Assembly: GCA_037893245.1 (NCBI GenBank)
Contig: JBAIAA010000022.1
Span: forward strand, 806,001 to 870,000
Direction of reading: 5' to 3'
Source: Crossaster papposus
Lineage: Eukaryota; Echinodermata; Asteroidea; Velatida; Solasteridae
DNA length: 64,000 bases
A program made the translations under genes and the position numbers. The notes under the pieces were generated by a model. That model made no database searches. It was given only the letters and a program-made list of their open reading frames with translations, and was not told the origin of the DNA. Below, in pieces: positions 45,455 to 56,644 of this stretch (its first letter is position 1; the number at the start of each line of letters is the position of its first letter).

Positions 45455-48400
45455 TCAATTTTTTTTATGTAGCCTAACCACAGTCCGCTTAATGCAGCTA
45501 AGCCAAACTCCTGAAACTCTCGAGTGTCCGTTTTGGAAATCAAATCCATGTGCTCGTTTCTCTATGATGACAAAAGCTGAGGTTGGTTGCAGTTGGCTGT
45601 TACTGTATAGTTCAAGTACAAATGGCTGTGGACGATCATGGATATTTATCGCATCCAAATATCCTGGGATGTTGATGATATCCTGCAAAAAAAAATCAGT
45701 GTTAAAATTACAAAGAAGTACAAGCAAGCATTTCAAACCTGATCTGGAATAGTGTTAGTTCAATATGGTTTGAATCAAATCTCAGGGTCAATGCAGGTTT
45801 TTTCGCGTAGTTGATTATTTTCAACCCACGCACCAACTCTGCTATTTGTCTATTGTACATTGTTTAAGCATCAATCCACCTGACAGTTTAAACTTATGCG
45901 AAAAAAACCTGCGTCGACCCTGAGATTGATTCAAACCATTATTGAACTAACACTACATTGTATATCAGTAGAAAACATCAGTGTAAAATAAGCAAGATGA
46001 GTTCACTGTACATGTAGTTTGAATTGGATAAACATGAGAAAGAATGCAGGGTTCAATGTAGGATTGAAATATTAAGAGCGCTCGTCTGTAAATATCGACC
46101 AAGTCGCGAAATCCAAATTTTTTCGAAATCCTCCAAACTTTGCCAAATTGTTACCCTAGTGGATAAATAAGCACTGTGTAAATTTAACTTCGATCCGATA
46201 AATATTTTAGGAGAACGAGGACCTAGTTGAATTATCCGACTGACTGCCGCTTCTGAGGCAAATTTTAGGCCATTCTACCACACATCAAAACTCGCTAAAA
46301 ATCGCGTAGTTGCGCTTGCCATTCAAAATAAAACAGGTTTCTACTTAAAGATAAGACATTCCTTGGCAGTCCGAGTGAAGTTTCAAACACGTAGGAGCAA
46401 GATAGAATATTTGACAGATTTTAAAATATTTTCAATTTTCTAACAGTTATTTCGAAGGTCAAATTTGATGGCTAATATCTCCCCGTTCGACGCGGAAATC
46501 GGCTATTTTTAAAATCCTATACGCGAGAATAGTTCTTATAGTCGGTATTTGTGAAAAAATATTTTCACAAATTTCAAGCACGAGCCAGTATTGATGGAAA
46601 TTTCAGCCTGTTCGCGCCGAGTTTGCATGATTTGATGTTGTTTGCCCTGTCATTGACTGTCATAGGAGTCGTTAGATGAACAAATTCCTGTACAATTTTC
46701 AGCTGGAAACTCATATCGACGAGGACTACTCAAATTGTAAGTTATACAGAGCCACAATAAATGTGTTTTGATTGATTTGGTTGTGATTTTTGGTGCAAGT
46801 ATTCGCTTTCTGGTGATTTTCAGCGTCACGAGTACGTGATCGCCGGTGTCTGGAAAGTGTCACAAATTGACTTCCAGCAGCGCTCGTAATTAGCCTTCTC
46901 AAAGGTATTATTTTGCCCGGCCCAAAAATATTGTTTCACAAATACCGACTATAAGAACTATTCTCGCGTATAGGATTTTAAAAATAGCCGATTTCCGCGT
47001 CGAACGGGGAGATATTAGCCATCAAATTTGACCTTCGAAATAACTGTTAGAAAATTGAAAATATTTAAAAATCTGTCAAATATTCTATCTTGCTCCTACG
47101 TGTTTGAAACTTCACTCGGACTGCCAAGGAATGTCTTATCTTTAAGTAGAAACCTGTTTTATTTTGAATGGCAAGCGCAACTACGCGATTTTTAGCGAGT
47201 TTTGATGTGTGGTAGAATGGCCTAAAATTTGCCTCAGAAGCGGCAGTCAGTCGGATAATTCAACTAGGTCCTCGTTCTCCTAAAATATTTATCGGATCGA
47301 AGTTAAATTTACACAGTGCTTATTTATCCACTAGGGTAACAATTTGGCAAAGTTTGGAGGATTTCGAGAAAAAAATTGGGATTTCGCGACTTGGTCGATA
47401 TTTACAGACGAGCGCTCTTAAGATGCAGCACAAGCCTGTTACAGGGTTTGCTTTAGGTTGACTTTAACCTGAGGTAAAGTAGACAGTCCTTTAATTACTT
47501 CCATGTCCATGCCTTAAAAACTGTTCACAATATGCATAGGTCCGTTGTGAATTGTAGAGTATAACTTCACTCCTTATTTAAAAGGCGAGATTCAATCTGA
47601 ACAGTTTTTAAGGCATACATGGAAATAATAAAAAAACTGTCTATTTTTACCTCATACAAAGTTTTAAATCAGGCATGATTTCAAAACCATATTTTTATAG
47701 TTATGGAAGCCAACCCTGAGCTTTGTTTTGTACCTTGGTATTTCATTCAACTAAGTTATGTAAATTGCAGTGCATAGTGTCCTGACCTTGAGTGATTTTT
47801 TAACTTTCGATGCATATACATGTAGGAAATATACTATACTTACTGGTTGAGCGTCAATAAATGCGTCTGCAGAACATCGACCACCAGTCTTCTTGTAGTG
47901 CCCCTCAAATATCAGAGGAAGGAAGATCAAAGCCAGATTTGCCCTCTCCTCTGTAAGAGCAACAAACAGGTTTAGGAAACTGTCTATATTACAAGCATCA
48001 TTTATATGGGATCCGGGCAAACAGGCCCCCAACACAGCAGCATAGGTTTTTTTTTAATTGGAGTGACATTTTGTGCCAATGATGACACTACAATAACGTT
48101 CAAGTTACCCACTTCATGTGCCTTCGGACACATATGTTCCAACAGTCAGAAGTCCTTTTGCAGATAAGTCCTCAGGTGTTTATAAATCTTCATGTTTAGA
48201 GTTCTTGGAATTGGGAAGACATGTGGACCTTTCTTACAGATATTTCTAGCTACAAGATCTTGGTTGTACATGGTAAAAACAGTGTTAAAGGCAGTGTTGA
48301 GGCATCAATTTACAGAACCTTAAATACAAGTCACATTGCTATTTCTTGTTAATCATATTTTAACTTCACTCAGATTCTTTACGTCTTCATCAGGCATTCG

Positions 48401-48481
48401 CATGACCTCCTTCCACACTGTACATTGCTGTGTCCCGTACTCAATTATTACATCTTGGAGTGAGGGCCACGTCATAATCAG
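45455..48481 (-). CDS. Candidate exons of an unidentified minus-strand gene
   Basis: Three segments look coding. 48481-48365 (117 nt, phase 0-0) has LQDVIIEYGTQQCTVWKEVM. About 48090-47844 has GACLPGSHINDACNIDSFLN and ends at the donor cca|gtaagt. 45682-45455 begins after ttgcag with DIINIPGYLDAINIHDRPQP and ends at a stop. The last two join in phase 0. Upstream of 48050 the frame meets TAA in a run of nine A bases, so either a homopolymer indel or decay is present. A further coding-like stretch lies at 48310-48170 (MYNQDLVARNICKKGPHVFP). I do not recognise the family. The 2.2-kb gap between the last two exons holds three inverted-repeat elements. Confidence 0.4.
45752..45953. mobile_element. 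202-bp MITE with TA flanks
   Basis: Terminal inverted repeats of nearly 60 bp start GTGTTAGTTCAATA and include ggtttgaatcaa and ctcagggtc. TA lies on both sides (45750-45751; 45954-45955). No coding capacity. Confidence 0.88.
46076..47417. mobile_element. 1.34-kb TTAA-flanked element with ~490-bp inverted arms
   Basis: The left arm (about 46076-46565) and right arm (about 46930-47417) are inverted copies with only a few mismatches. Both ends read GAGCGCTCGTCTGTAAATAT, and TTAA flanks both sides (46072-46075; 47418-47421). The central ~365 bp has no open frame. TTAA duplication is typical of piggyBac and Kolobok transposases, so this is probably a non-autonomous member of such a family. Confidence 0.92.
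47470..47654. mobile_element. 185-bp inverted-repeat element
   Basis: Imperfect arms of about 55 bp start tgaggtaaa.tagacagt and contain ccttaaaaactgtt on the left and aacagtttttaagg on the right. No clear target duplication. Confidence 0.75.
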
Positions 48482-49140
48482 CTGAGAGGATTTCCCAGGA
48501 AATATCTCTTGTGGACTCGTGCTCAACTAGATCCTCATAGGGCATTCACGGTAGCATAGACACAACAAAACAACAAAAAACAAACAAACAAACACCCCAA
48601 CAAACAGAAACAAGCAGAAACACATTCTCATAACTTTAGTGTTCAAGCGGCTTTGACATTAAACCCCATAAATGCGTTACCATCAAAATGAATTTTAACA
48701 AAATATCGAAACATTCGCAGAATAGTATTTTTAAAACTTGATGTACAGCGTAGAGATGTGGAACTCGATTTGTTTTCAAAATGTTTTGGTATAATAGGTT
48801 CCGTGGCTAGTGTTTGTTTCATAAATGGAGCTCTGCATACAACACACACTGAACACTGAACAAATCACGACCGGTGTACGTCATGTTTCTATCCACCAAT
48901 CATAGTTGGTCACCCAACAAGTCAGTGTTTTGAGTGGTTTTTCAGTGGTTCTTTAATAATAGATCAGTTGCCATTGTTCTTTTCATAAGTATACGTTTAC
49001 GCATTACCCAGCTGCCGAAGAAAAAATCGCGAACCGCTACACGTGTTCTAAGTTCCTGTATTGTCTTTTCGCCATGCAAACCTTTGAATCTCATCTGTCT
49101 TCCTTTCATTGGTCAGTTGTGAGTGTCAATCACAAAGCAC
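48482..49140. other. Non-coding stretch
   Basis: No gene supported. Contains an acaaacaaacaaac-type simple repeat near 48560-48600 and CCAAT-type words (caccaatcatag, cattggtcag). Confidence 0.5.
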
Positions 49141-49445
49141 GCGTTTGAACGTGTCATCGACGACTCTAACACGTCCGCCAATATAAGATGTGTTCATTTA
49201 ACAGTGTCGGTGACTAAAAGTCACACTAACATAACTTCCGTCTCATAAATATTAAACGAGTCAGTGATGCGTGATTGACAGCGCACTAGGGACCACGCAT
49301 ATGAACTTGTCATCGACGTCTATAAAACGTCAACCAATAAGATTTGTTCATTGTACAGTGTCGGTGACTGAAAGTCACATTAACATAACTCCCGTCATTA
49401 ATATTAAACGAGTCAGTGGTGTGTGATTGACAGCGCACTATAGGG
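49141..49445. repeat. Two-copy ~157-bp tandem repeat with CCAAT-like words
   Basis: gtgtcggtgactaaaagtca at 49203 and gtgtcggtgactgaaagtca at 49361 begin matching segments. Both continue through aatattaaacgagtcagtg and gtgattgacagcgcacta. Each copy carries gccaat or accaat. It lies just upstream of the LINE and may be its promoter or that of a host gene. Confidence 0.8.
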
Positions 49446-49499
49446 GCCAATCACAAACCGGGCAAAGTTCCTCAGTCACTGCTTAGGAAATCGATGACA

Positions 49500-52400
49500 A
49501 GTTTTTAAGGCAGGAGCGCGCGCTTCATTCCTCACAACGATCGCAACTCATCTTCGCCTTCGGCAGGAGGACAACCAAAGAGAGACCTGAACGCAAGAAC
49601 GAGATTTACAAGGTAAGATTCTGTAACAGATGGAAACATGCTCTTTAAGTCTTGAGATGGAATTCATGTTTTTATTCCTTCTTGATTCCTTCTTTTTTTT
49701 TTGATAGAGGGCGCTCTCCAGGAAGTGAGCAGCCTACATTTTGCTCTGTGCAAAGTCAATTTTAAATCCATGTTTATCTTCATTTACTTTCGACATCTAC
49801 ATTTTTATCTTCGTGCATAGTCTTTCCAAATAGTATGTGCACAGTGTAGGCACATTTTGCGACATATTTTGGAGTTATTTCAACGAATGATTTCAATGAA
49901 TTGTTGGAGCTGAACCATTACTGAAATCAACAAGCCTGTGCACCAATGCTGATATGATGACATTCGTTATACAGTACTCTGCCTCTGTACTTCGGGAAGT
50001 CGGTAAGCATTTACCAGATACTGTGCTTCCGTCCCAGACATGGGATCTCTTGAGAGACCTTCATATCGCCAAACTTGTGAAACGTGGCTGTAGAGCTGGT
50101 GTAGCAAAACGACGTAAAATCCAGGTCAGAATATCAAAACGAGCGTCCATAGTTCACTCTAAACCAGGCCATGCAGTTTTCAAGAACCTTATCAATATTA
50201 CTATGCAACGACCCCCGTTACAGTACCGACTTCCATCGATGTTATTGTGCAATCCACGGTCTCTCAACAACAAAGTCGATGAACTTAATCTCATCTTGGA
50301 CAGCAACCATATAGATATAGCTGCAATCACAGAAACGTGGCTCACTGCTGAACAGCCAAAAGACTTATTTAATATTCCTGGCTACGACCTGTTCTCACGC
50401 CCTAGAACTGACCGTAGAGGGGGTGGTGTTGCCATTTACACCAAAGCCTCCTTGAACGCTACTTCTCTAGAGAATATTCCCGTTCCAGATGATGTAGAAG
50501 CAATCTGGGTAAATATCTGCCCTTCTCGCCTCCCACGATCAATTACTAATATTGTCGTCGGTGCTGTGTACTACCCTCCACGAAGCCCCATTGCTCCAAC
50601 CCTACTGGAACACATCAGCACTGCAGTGGATAGTATCCTTGCTCTCCAACCTGATACTGGAATTGCCATCTTGGGCGATTTCAACCGATTGGATCTCGAT
50701 CCTATTTTGTCCAATTCACTTGTGCAGGTGGTCGACCAACCGACACGTGAAGAGGCTATATATACTGGACAAAATCGTCACTAATCTGCCCGCTCATTAC
50801 AACCCAGTAGAAATATACTCACCGATTGGACTCAGCGACAACAGGTGTGTTGTCATGACACCCAAAGTCTCCCTTCCTCGAGATAACACCAGCCATCAAC
50901 GTGTAGTTAGACCGATGAGAGACAGTGACATACGTGAATTCGGACTACGGGTCCGTGATCATGACTGGTCTGAAGTCCTGACTGCGGAAAACGCTACAGA
51001 CAAGTGCTCCGAGTTCTATCACACGCTTCACCAAGCGATAGAATCCTACTTTCCCCAAAGGTCAGTTAAACAGCACCCTCAAGACAAAGCTTGGATAACG
51101 CCATACATCAAAACGCTCGTAACTCGCCGTCAGCGTGTATTCCAAGATGGAAAAACCTTACTTTGGAGATACTACAGAAACAAGGTCAAGCGAGAAATCA
51201 AAAAGGCCAAACAGACGCACTACACAACCAAAGTCAACACTCTGAAGAAATCAAACCCAGCAGCATGGTACCGGGAAATTAGAGCCGTAACTTCGGGAAA
51301 TAAGTCCCATCGTAACATTGCTGCAGATAACATAAACCCAAATGACCATATTTCAATCGCAGATGCAATATGTTCACGGTTCGCATCAGTTGGTGATGAC
51401 CTTGAACCGTTAGACACGACATCTCTCCCAGCGTATCTGCCATCCCTGCCGATCCCATCTGTCCAACCGTGGGAAGTTTTTCACCAACTCAACAGAATTC
51501 AATCCAGAAAATCCAGTGGACCTGACAACATCCCTGCCAAGCTAATCCGTCAATTCGCATATGAACTTACAAAACCGTTAACCAACATCATCAACACATC
51601 TTTCGCGCAACACACAGTTCCTTTGCAGTGGAAAAAAGCCATCATTGTGCCTATCCCGAAATCAACTCCTGCCTCAATTGATAACCTACGCCCAATTGCA
51701 CTAACCGATCACTTCTCCAAGATTGCCGAACATTTCATAGTACATGAAACTATGGAAGCAATCAAGCATACTTTGGATCCTGTCCAATTTGATAACATTA
51801 AAGGCGTGTCCACATCACACTGCCTGGTTGACATTCTGCACACTCTCCACTCACATGCCGACAACCCGGGATCAGCTTCAACTATGTTGCTGACTGATTT
51901 CTCAAAAGCGTTCGACCACATCGATCACACTACTGCCGTCTCAAAATTGTTGCAAATGGGAGTCTCCCACTCGCTCGTTTCCTGGATCAGCGATTTCTTA
52001 AACAACCGCCAGCAGTGTGTCAGATACGGCAAAATCTTGTCAAAATGGACCACAATGCACGCAGGAGTACCACAGGGAACAAAGCTGGGACCAGTTATTT
52101 TTCTTGCTGTCATTAACGACGCGTGGACAAGTCACGTCACCACTAAAACACATCGCTTCAAATACGTTGATAATCTGACTGTGATAGAAACATCCAATGT
52201 CCACACCCAGTCTCAACTACCAACTGTCCTGAACGAACTCCATGACTGGTCTACAGAAAATAAAATGCGCCTCAACCCAAAAAAGTGTGCAGTTATGAAT
52301 ATCTGCTTTGCCAGGAAGAAACCGGCCCCCTTGACCCTTACCCTGGATGACGTAACTATACAACAATGCGACACAGTGAAATTGCTTGGCATCTTCATTC

Positions 52401-53145
52401 AGTCAAACCTGAAATGGGATAAACACGTCAACTATATCGTGAAGCGAGCCAACAGCCGACTGTACATGCTTCGTAAACTGAAATACCACTTCTTGTCAAC
52501 AAGCGACCTTGTCTTGATCTATACATCGTTCGTACGACCCACAGTAGAATATGCAGCACCTGTTTGGTCGAGTGGAATTACTAAACAGCAACGCAACACC
52601 ATAGAGCGTATCCAGAAGAGAGCGTGCAGAATAGTCCTCGGTCCGGACTACGTACGATACTGTGATGCTCTACAAGTCTGCAAACTAGACACACTTGAGC
52701 ATAGACGAGAACAATCGTGCATTGCATTTGCGAAATCCATCAAGAACTCAAAACTTAAGAGCCTAGTTCCGCAAACAAGGTCAACATCTGGCTACAATCT
52801 GAGGAACTCAACAAAATTAACTGAACTCAAGTGCAATACCTCTAGATTTAAAAATAGTCCTGTGCCACATCTGATCAATCTTTTGAATATAACTCAATAG
52901 ATATCTATTTATCTTGCCTATAAACACTTTGCGGCAAAACCATGAACTACATATTTCCACCATTGTATTATAAGCTCGTTTTTCTTAATTTTTTTTGTTT
53001 TTGTGTCGAACATTGTGTGCTAATTTTTGGTCGTTTTATATTAAGTCTATCCTATCTATTTGTATATTGAACAAATGTATTGTTTTCCCTAATTCAGCCT
53101 TTGGCTGCGATGGAAAATGTTTTTTAATAAACCATGAATAATAAT
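49500..53145 (+). mobile_element. Nearly full-length CR1-like LINE
   Basis: A GC-rich leader (about 49510-49612) precedes one long coding region with apurinic endonuclease and reverse transcriptase (49954-52900). The 3' end near 53145 has tttaataaaccatgaataataat. Elements with the amino-terminal RRGCRAG-type block and this domain order are common CR1-group LINEs in marine invertebrates. There is no separate ORF1 in the 49613-49953 gap. The left boundary is approximate. Confidence 0.85.
49954..52900 (+). pseudogene. LINE endonuclease-reverse transcriptase, frameshift and active-site change
   Basis: The endonuclease half (first frame, to 50784) has DIAAITETWL, GGGVAIYTKASLN, VVGAVYYPP and AILGDFNRLDLDP. 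Near 50757-50766 a frameshift in the short TA run tatatata moves the reading to a second frame, which continues to 52900. RT motifs follow: SSGPDNIPAKLI, DNLRPIALTDHFSKIAEHF, LLTDFSKAFDHIDH, AGVPQGTKLGPVIF. The catalytic box reads YVDN where the family has YxDD, so the second Asp is replaced by Asn. With two lesions it is unlikely to be active. Confidence 0.9.
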
Positions 53146-53761
53146 GTGGTTCTTACGAAAGTATTTTGTTTACGAAACTCATGAATAGAGTATGTATTGT
53201 CAAATGGTATGCTTTGCTGTCCACGTAAATGGTTGTAAAAGGCTGTTTACTACTTAGGGTCCCCTATACATGTATACCCTTGGAACTTCTGACATGCTCT
53301 AATGAGCACACACAGCCTACCCCAGCGTCCCACCAAGCATCTGTTAGCATCATGTCAGAATCTGCCGCGTATCCTGTTCCAGAATCTTCCACCTCATGTC
53401 CACTGAACTCGGCACCATCCACAACCCATATTGATTTTTTCACCACTCCATGCAAACCCTTAGGGCATAAGTCTTATTTAAAAGGGTTGGAGCGAACGTC
53501 AAATGTATTGTATTCCTTCTTTGCATCCACAGACTCCCTTGCTATCTCCCCATTTCGTCGTCATCTTTGTTACTTTCTTTTTAGGGACAGCTGCTCGCTT
53601 TGAAAAAACATAATGATATCACAACATCAACAAGAAACAAACAAACAAATTATAGCCTTTACGCTGACAACAGCCTCGAAGCGCTGTAAAAATACATTAA
53701 AATAAACAAATAAAGAGACTTGTTGTGAGTTAAGGTGTTTGTTTTTTTGTATTATTTTCAG
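53146..53761. other. Non-coding stretch between LINE and C1q gene
   Basis: An open frame at 53229-53603 has no recognisable domain and low coding likelihood. No other feature. Confidence 0.45.
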
Positions 53762-53831
53762 GTGACATTTAACTTCAGTCACTAAGATTTCTTCCCGGCG
53801 GCTGAGCTCTGATTAAGAACACCACGTCAAG
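53762..53831 (+). other. Possible 5' UTR exon of the collagen-C1q gene
   Basis: A 70-nt segment bounded by a good acceptor (tattattttcag) and a donor (aag|gtaggc). It has no open frame of note. It could be spliced to the coding exon, whose own acceptor (ttttatacag) lies directly before the ATG at 54766. Transcript data are required to confirm it. Confidence 0.35.
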
Positions 53832-54765
53832 GTAGGCCTTACTGTATTAAAAACAAATAAACAAATAACGTTATATTTTTTAACATCGCCACAAAACCAT
53901 TGACGTATCTTAATTGTGAGGAGCTATAGCTAAACAATCAGCGAGACACATTCTTAAATATTACCGTATTTACAGAGTTTTTCAGTCAGGATATTATATC
54001 TTTCCCAGTTATTTTACACTATAGTATCACACATTCTTATAACGACACTTTCGTCCCCGAACATCGCCTAGCTCAATTCTCAATTAAAAAAAAATAGTTA
54101 TCAATGAATTCCATTCTAGATCAAGTATTATTGCAATTTGTATACCTTTCTGATTCCTCCTAAAATCGTGAAATTCGTTTCACGGGCTTTTAAAATTAAA
54201 TATAAAAAAACTAATGTTGGTGTTTTTTGTCGTTTGTTTTAAGACTCTTGGTCATTTAAATACACAAATTAACCATAACGTTTGATAGTAAACAGAACAA
54301 AATGCAACGACAACAGCGTCTAAATCTATTAAAATAAAAACAAAGCAAAATACCCAAAACCACACATTAATTTACGACGAATCGCAATGCTATAATTAAA
54401 ATTATATTGCAACTTTAATCAAATCCCTTTGTAATTTTTGAAATTGAGAATCAAGAGTTGAGCTCGACGATGTTTGCGGACGAAATTAAAGTGCAAATAT
54501 AATGAGTTTCTGGAGAAGAGGAGTGGTGGGGTTTGGCCCTACTTTATAGCTTGATTCAAAACCCGTACGACACTCTTCCTCAAAAAAGTTGTTCCGTCAA
54601 ATTTGTTCTGCCGCTTTATACAAACCGACCAAAACGAACATCTGAAGCTATTTTGTATGCGCTCTACCCGAGAACCTTTTAATTCATTTTTTTTTGCTTC
54701 TTTTTCTGTTTATTAATTAGTTCCTTTTGTGATTTATATTGTCTACTTTTGGTATTTTATACAGA

Positions 54766-55599
54766 ATGAAGATCTTGGTGGCAACCGTTCTTTCAATCGC
54801 CCTCCTTCTGGGTAACTCTGTCAAGCTCCAAGCTTCCGTCACTGGCCCGGTTGCCACGGACGGTGATGTTCCAGCGTCTCAGGCGTGTCCGATGTGCTGC
54901 CAGGGACCTGCTGCCGCATATGGTATACCAGGTTTAAATGGGCAGGTCGGACCGATGGGACCCTACGGCCAGCCGGGGTCAAAGGGCGATGCAGGTCAGC
55001 CGGGACAAAATGGCGATATCGGGCCAATCGGTCCAATGGGTGAGCGGGGAGTACTTGGGAACGCTGGGCCTAAAGGTGACCATGGGATAGGCCAGCCCGG
55101 CAAGATAGGTCCGAAAGGTCTGCAGGGTGTAGTCGGAAGTCCTGGTCAGACTGGTGTCAAAGGTCAGAAGGGTGAGCCAGGGGAGACACCAGACGACTCC
55201 AACCAGCGGGTAGCATTCACCGCGGTGAGGACGAGCCCCTCTGTTACCTCTACGAGTCACGACACCCGTTTGCCCTTCCAGCAGACCGAGACGCTTCTGC
55301 CGGGTACCAGCTTCGATCTTGGGACCGGCACGTTTACGTGTACTGTGCCGGGCACCTACGTGTTTACGTTTTCTGTGAACACATATTATTTCAGCAGCTA
55401 CGTTCATCTCCGGAAGAACGACGACGATGTTGTCACTGGCTATAGCAGTGATTCAAGTCACCATGAGCAGGTGTCTGGGAGCGCGGTGCTGGTTCTGCAG
55501 CGAGGAGACACGGTGGGGCTTACCATGAACGGTAGGGCGGATAGTGGTTTCACCCATCACTACACCTCATTCAGTGGCTTCCTCCTTTACCCCGAATAA
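54766..55599 (+). CDS. Secreted collagen-like C1q-domain protein
   Basis: 277 residues. A signal peptide (MKILVATVLSIALLLGNSV) is followed by a Cys-rich piece (ACPMCCQG), likely for disulphide-linked oligomers. Gly-X-Y repeats run from about residue 53 to 139, with one interruption near 107-110 (DHGIGQPG). A C1q globular domain covers about 147-277: RVAFTAVRTSPSV, FDLGTGTFTCTVPGTYVFTF, VSGSAVLVLQRGDTVGLTM and SFSGFLLYPE at the end. The family forms trimers through the collagen stem and acts outside the cell in pattern recognition, complement-like or adhesive roles. The start at 54766, rather than the upstream in-frame alternative, is chosen because the acceptor ends two bases before it. No lesions. 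Confidence 0.93.
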   Translation: MKILVATVLSIALLLGNSVKLQASVTGPVATDGDVPASQACPMCCQGPAAAYGIPGLNGQVGPMGPYGQPGSKGDAGQPGQNGDIGPIGPMGERGVLGNAGPKGDHGIGQPGKIGPKGLQGVVGSPGQTGVKGQKGEPGETPDDSNQRVAFTAVRTSPSVTSTSHDTRLPFQQTETLLPGTSFDLGTGTFTCTVPGTYVFTFSVNTYYFSSYVHLRKNDDDVVTGYSSDSSHHEQVSGSAVLVLQRGDTVGLTMNGRADSGFTHHYTSFSGFLLYPE

Positions 55600-55849
55600 A
55601 TAATAAATAATTGCTGAAACAGTAGTCGTATTAAAAAGAAATAATATTCAATGTCATACCAATGTCATAAAAAGTACATGAAAAACAATTTAATCAAAAG
55701 TAATATTTGTATAGAACCTGTTTTATAAGTTGCGTATGTTTTTATTCCACACTCGACACTTGTCGCAATAGCTAAAATACATTTGGTGTTTAATTCTAAA
55801 CCTTGTTTCAATACGATTTAATGCAGATAATTAGTTGTACAATGTACTA
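55600..55849. other. 3' flank of the C1q gene
   Basis: aataaataataaat directly follows the stop codon and may act as polyadenylation signal. Otherwise nothing seen. Confidence 0.45.
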
Positions 55850-56182
55850 TCGACATACTAATAAATATCTTACTTATTTGAAAGAAAACAAATGATTCTA
55901 GGCATCCAGCAAAATGATTACGGTTGATATCGTGTAATTGTTCGGAATTGTTTAAACAAATTCACAATCGCCCGCTGGCGAATGCGACAAAACATAATAA
56001 TAACTGCCCGACTTTGGTTAAAAAAGAATGCCGTTTTTCTTGCTTTTCTCGGCATCCATGATTGTAAAACTTCGGACAGGTCAGTTAAACGATATTTACT
56101 ATAGAATACAACCGAACCCCCCAAATCCACCCATTCATAATAATTTAAGCAATTACCAATGGTGTATCCTAGTCCTTTAAAT
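55850..56182 (-). repeat. Dispersed inverted-end repeat, copy 1
   Basis: Homologous in opposite orientation to 61593-61946, including caatcatggatgc and gagaaaagcaagaaaaac in complement. Its right end (ggtgtatcctagtcctttaaa) resembles the TIR of that copy; the left end is diverged. Confidence 0.75.
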
Positions 56183-56644
56183 GTTCATACATGTCCGCCA
56201 TATAAACATATCGTTACTGAATAAACATATTTACCCATTCTATGTTGTTTCAATTTTTTTTTTAAATATACAATTTACTGTTTTTAATATTCATTTTTAA
56301 TAAAATGTTCAGATATACTGATACCAGTGCAGCGTAACTGGAGGTCCAAGGTTCAAACCCAGCTAAAGTCAATGGATGAATACAAAATAGAATATTTTGT
56401 TTCAATTCCCAATTTGTAAGCATTTAATAGCATCTGTATAAATAAAAAAGTAAGGTAGAATATTAGCATTTGCTCTATTTGGTATAAATTAAATGGCTAT
56501 ACTGTACGTGCACATGATAAACTCTATTGTTATAAACCATTCGGCTGTGCAATTAACTGCAAGTATAAAGCGTTTGATACTTTGTTAGTTAGCAATTCTA
56601 AGATTGCTGGGATTTTAAGTATGAGCATCATGACCTCTCAGTTT

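Noticed and set aside
53229-53603. 124-residue frame before the C1q gene
   Set aside because: Composition not convincingly coding and no homologous motif seen.
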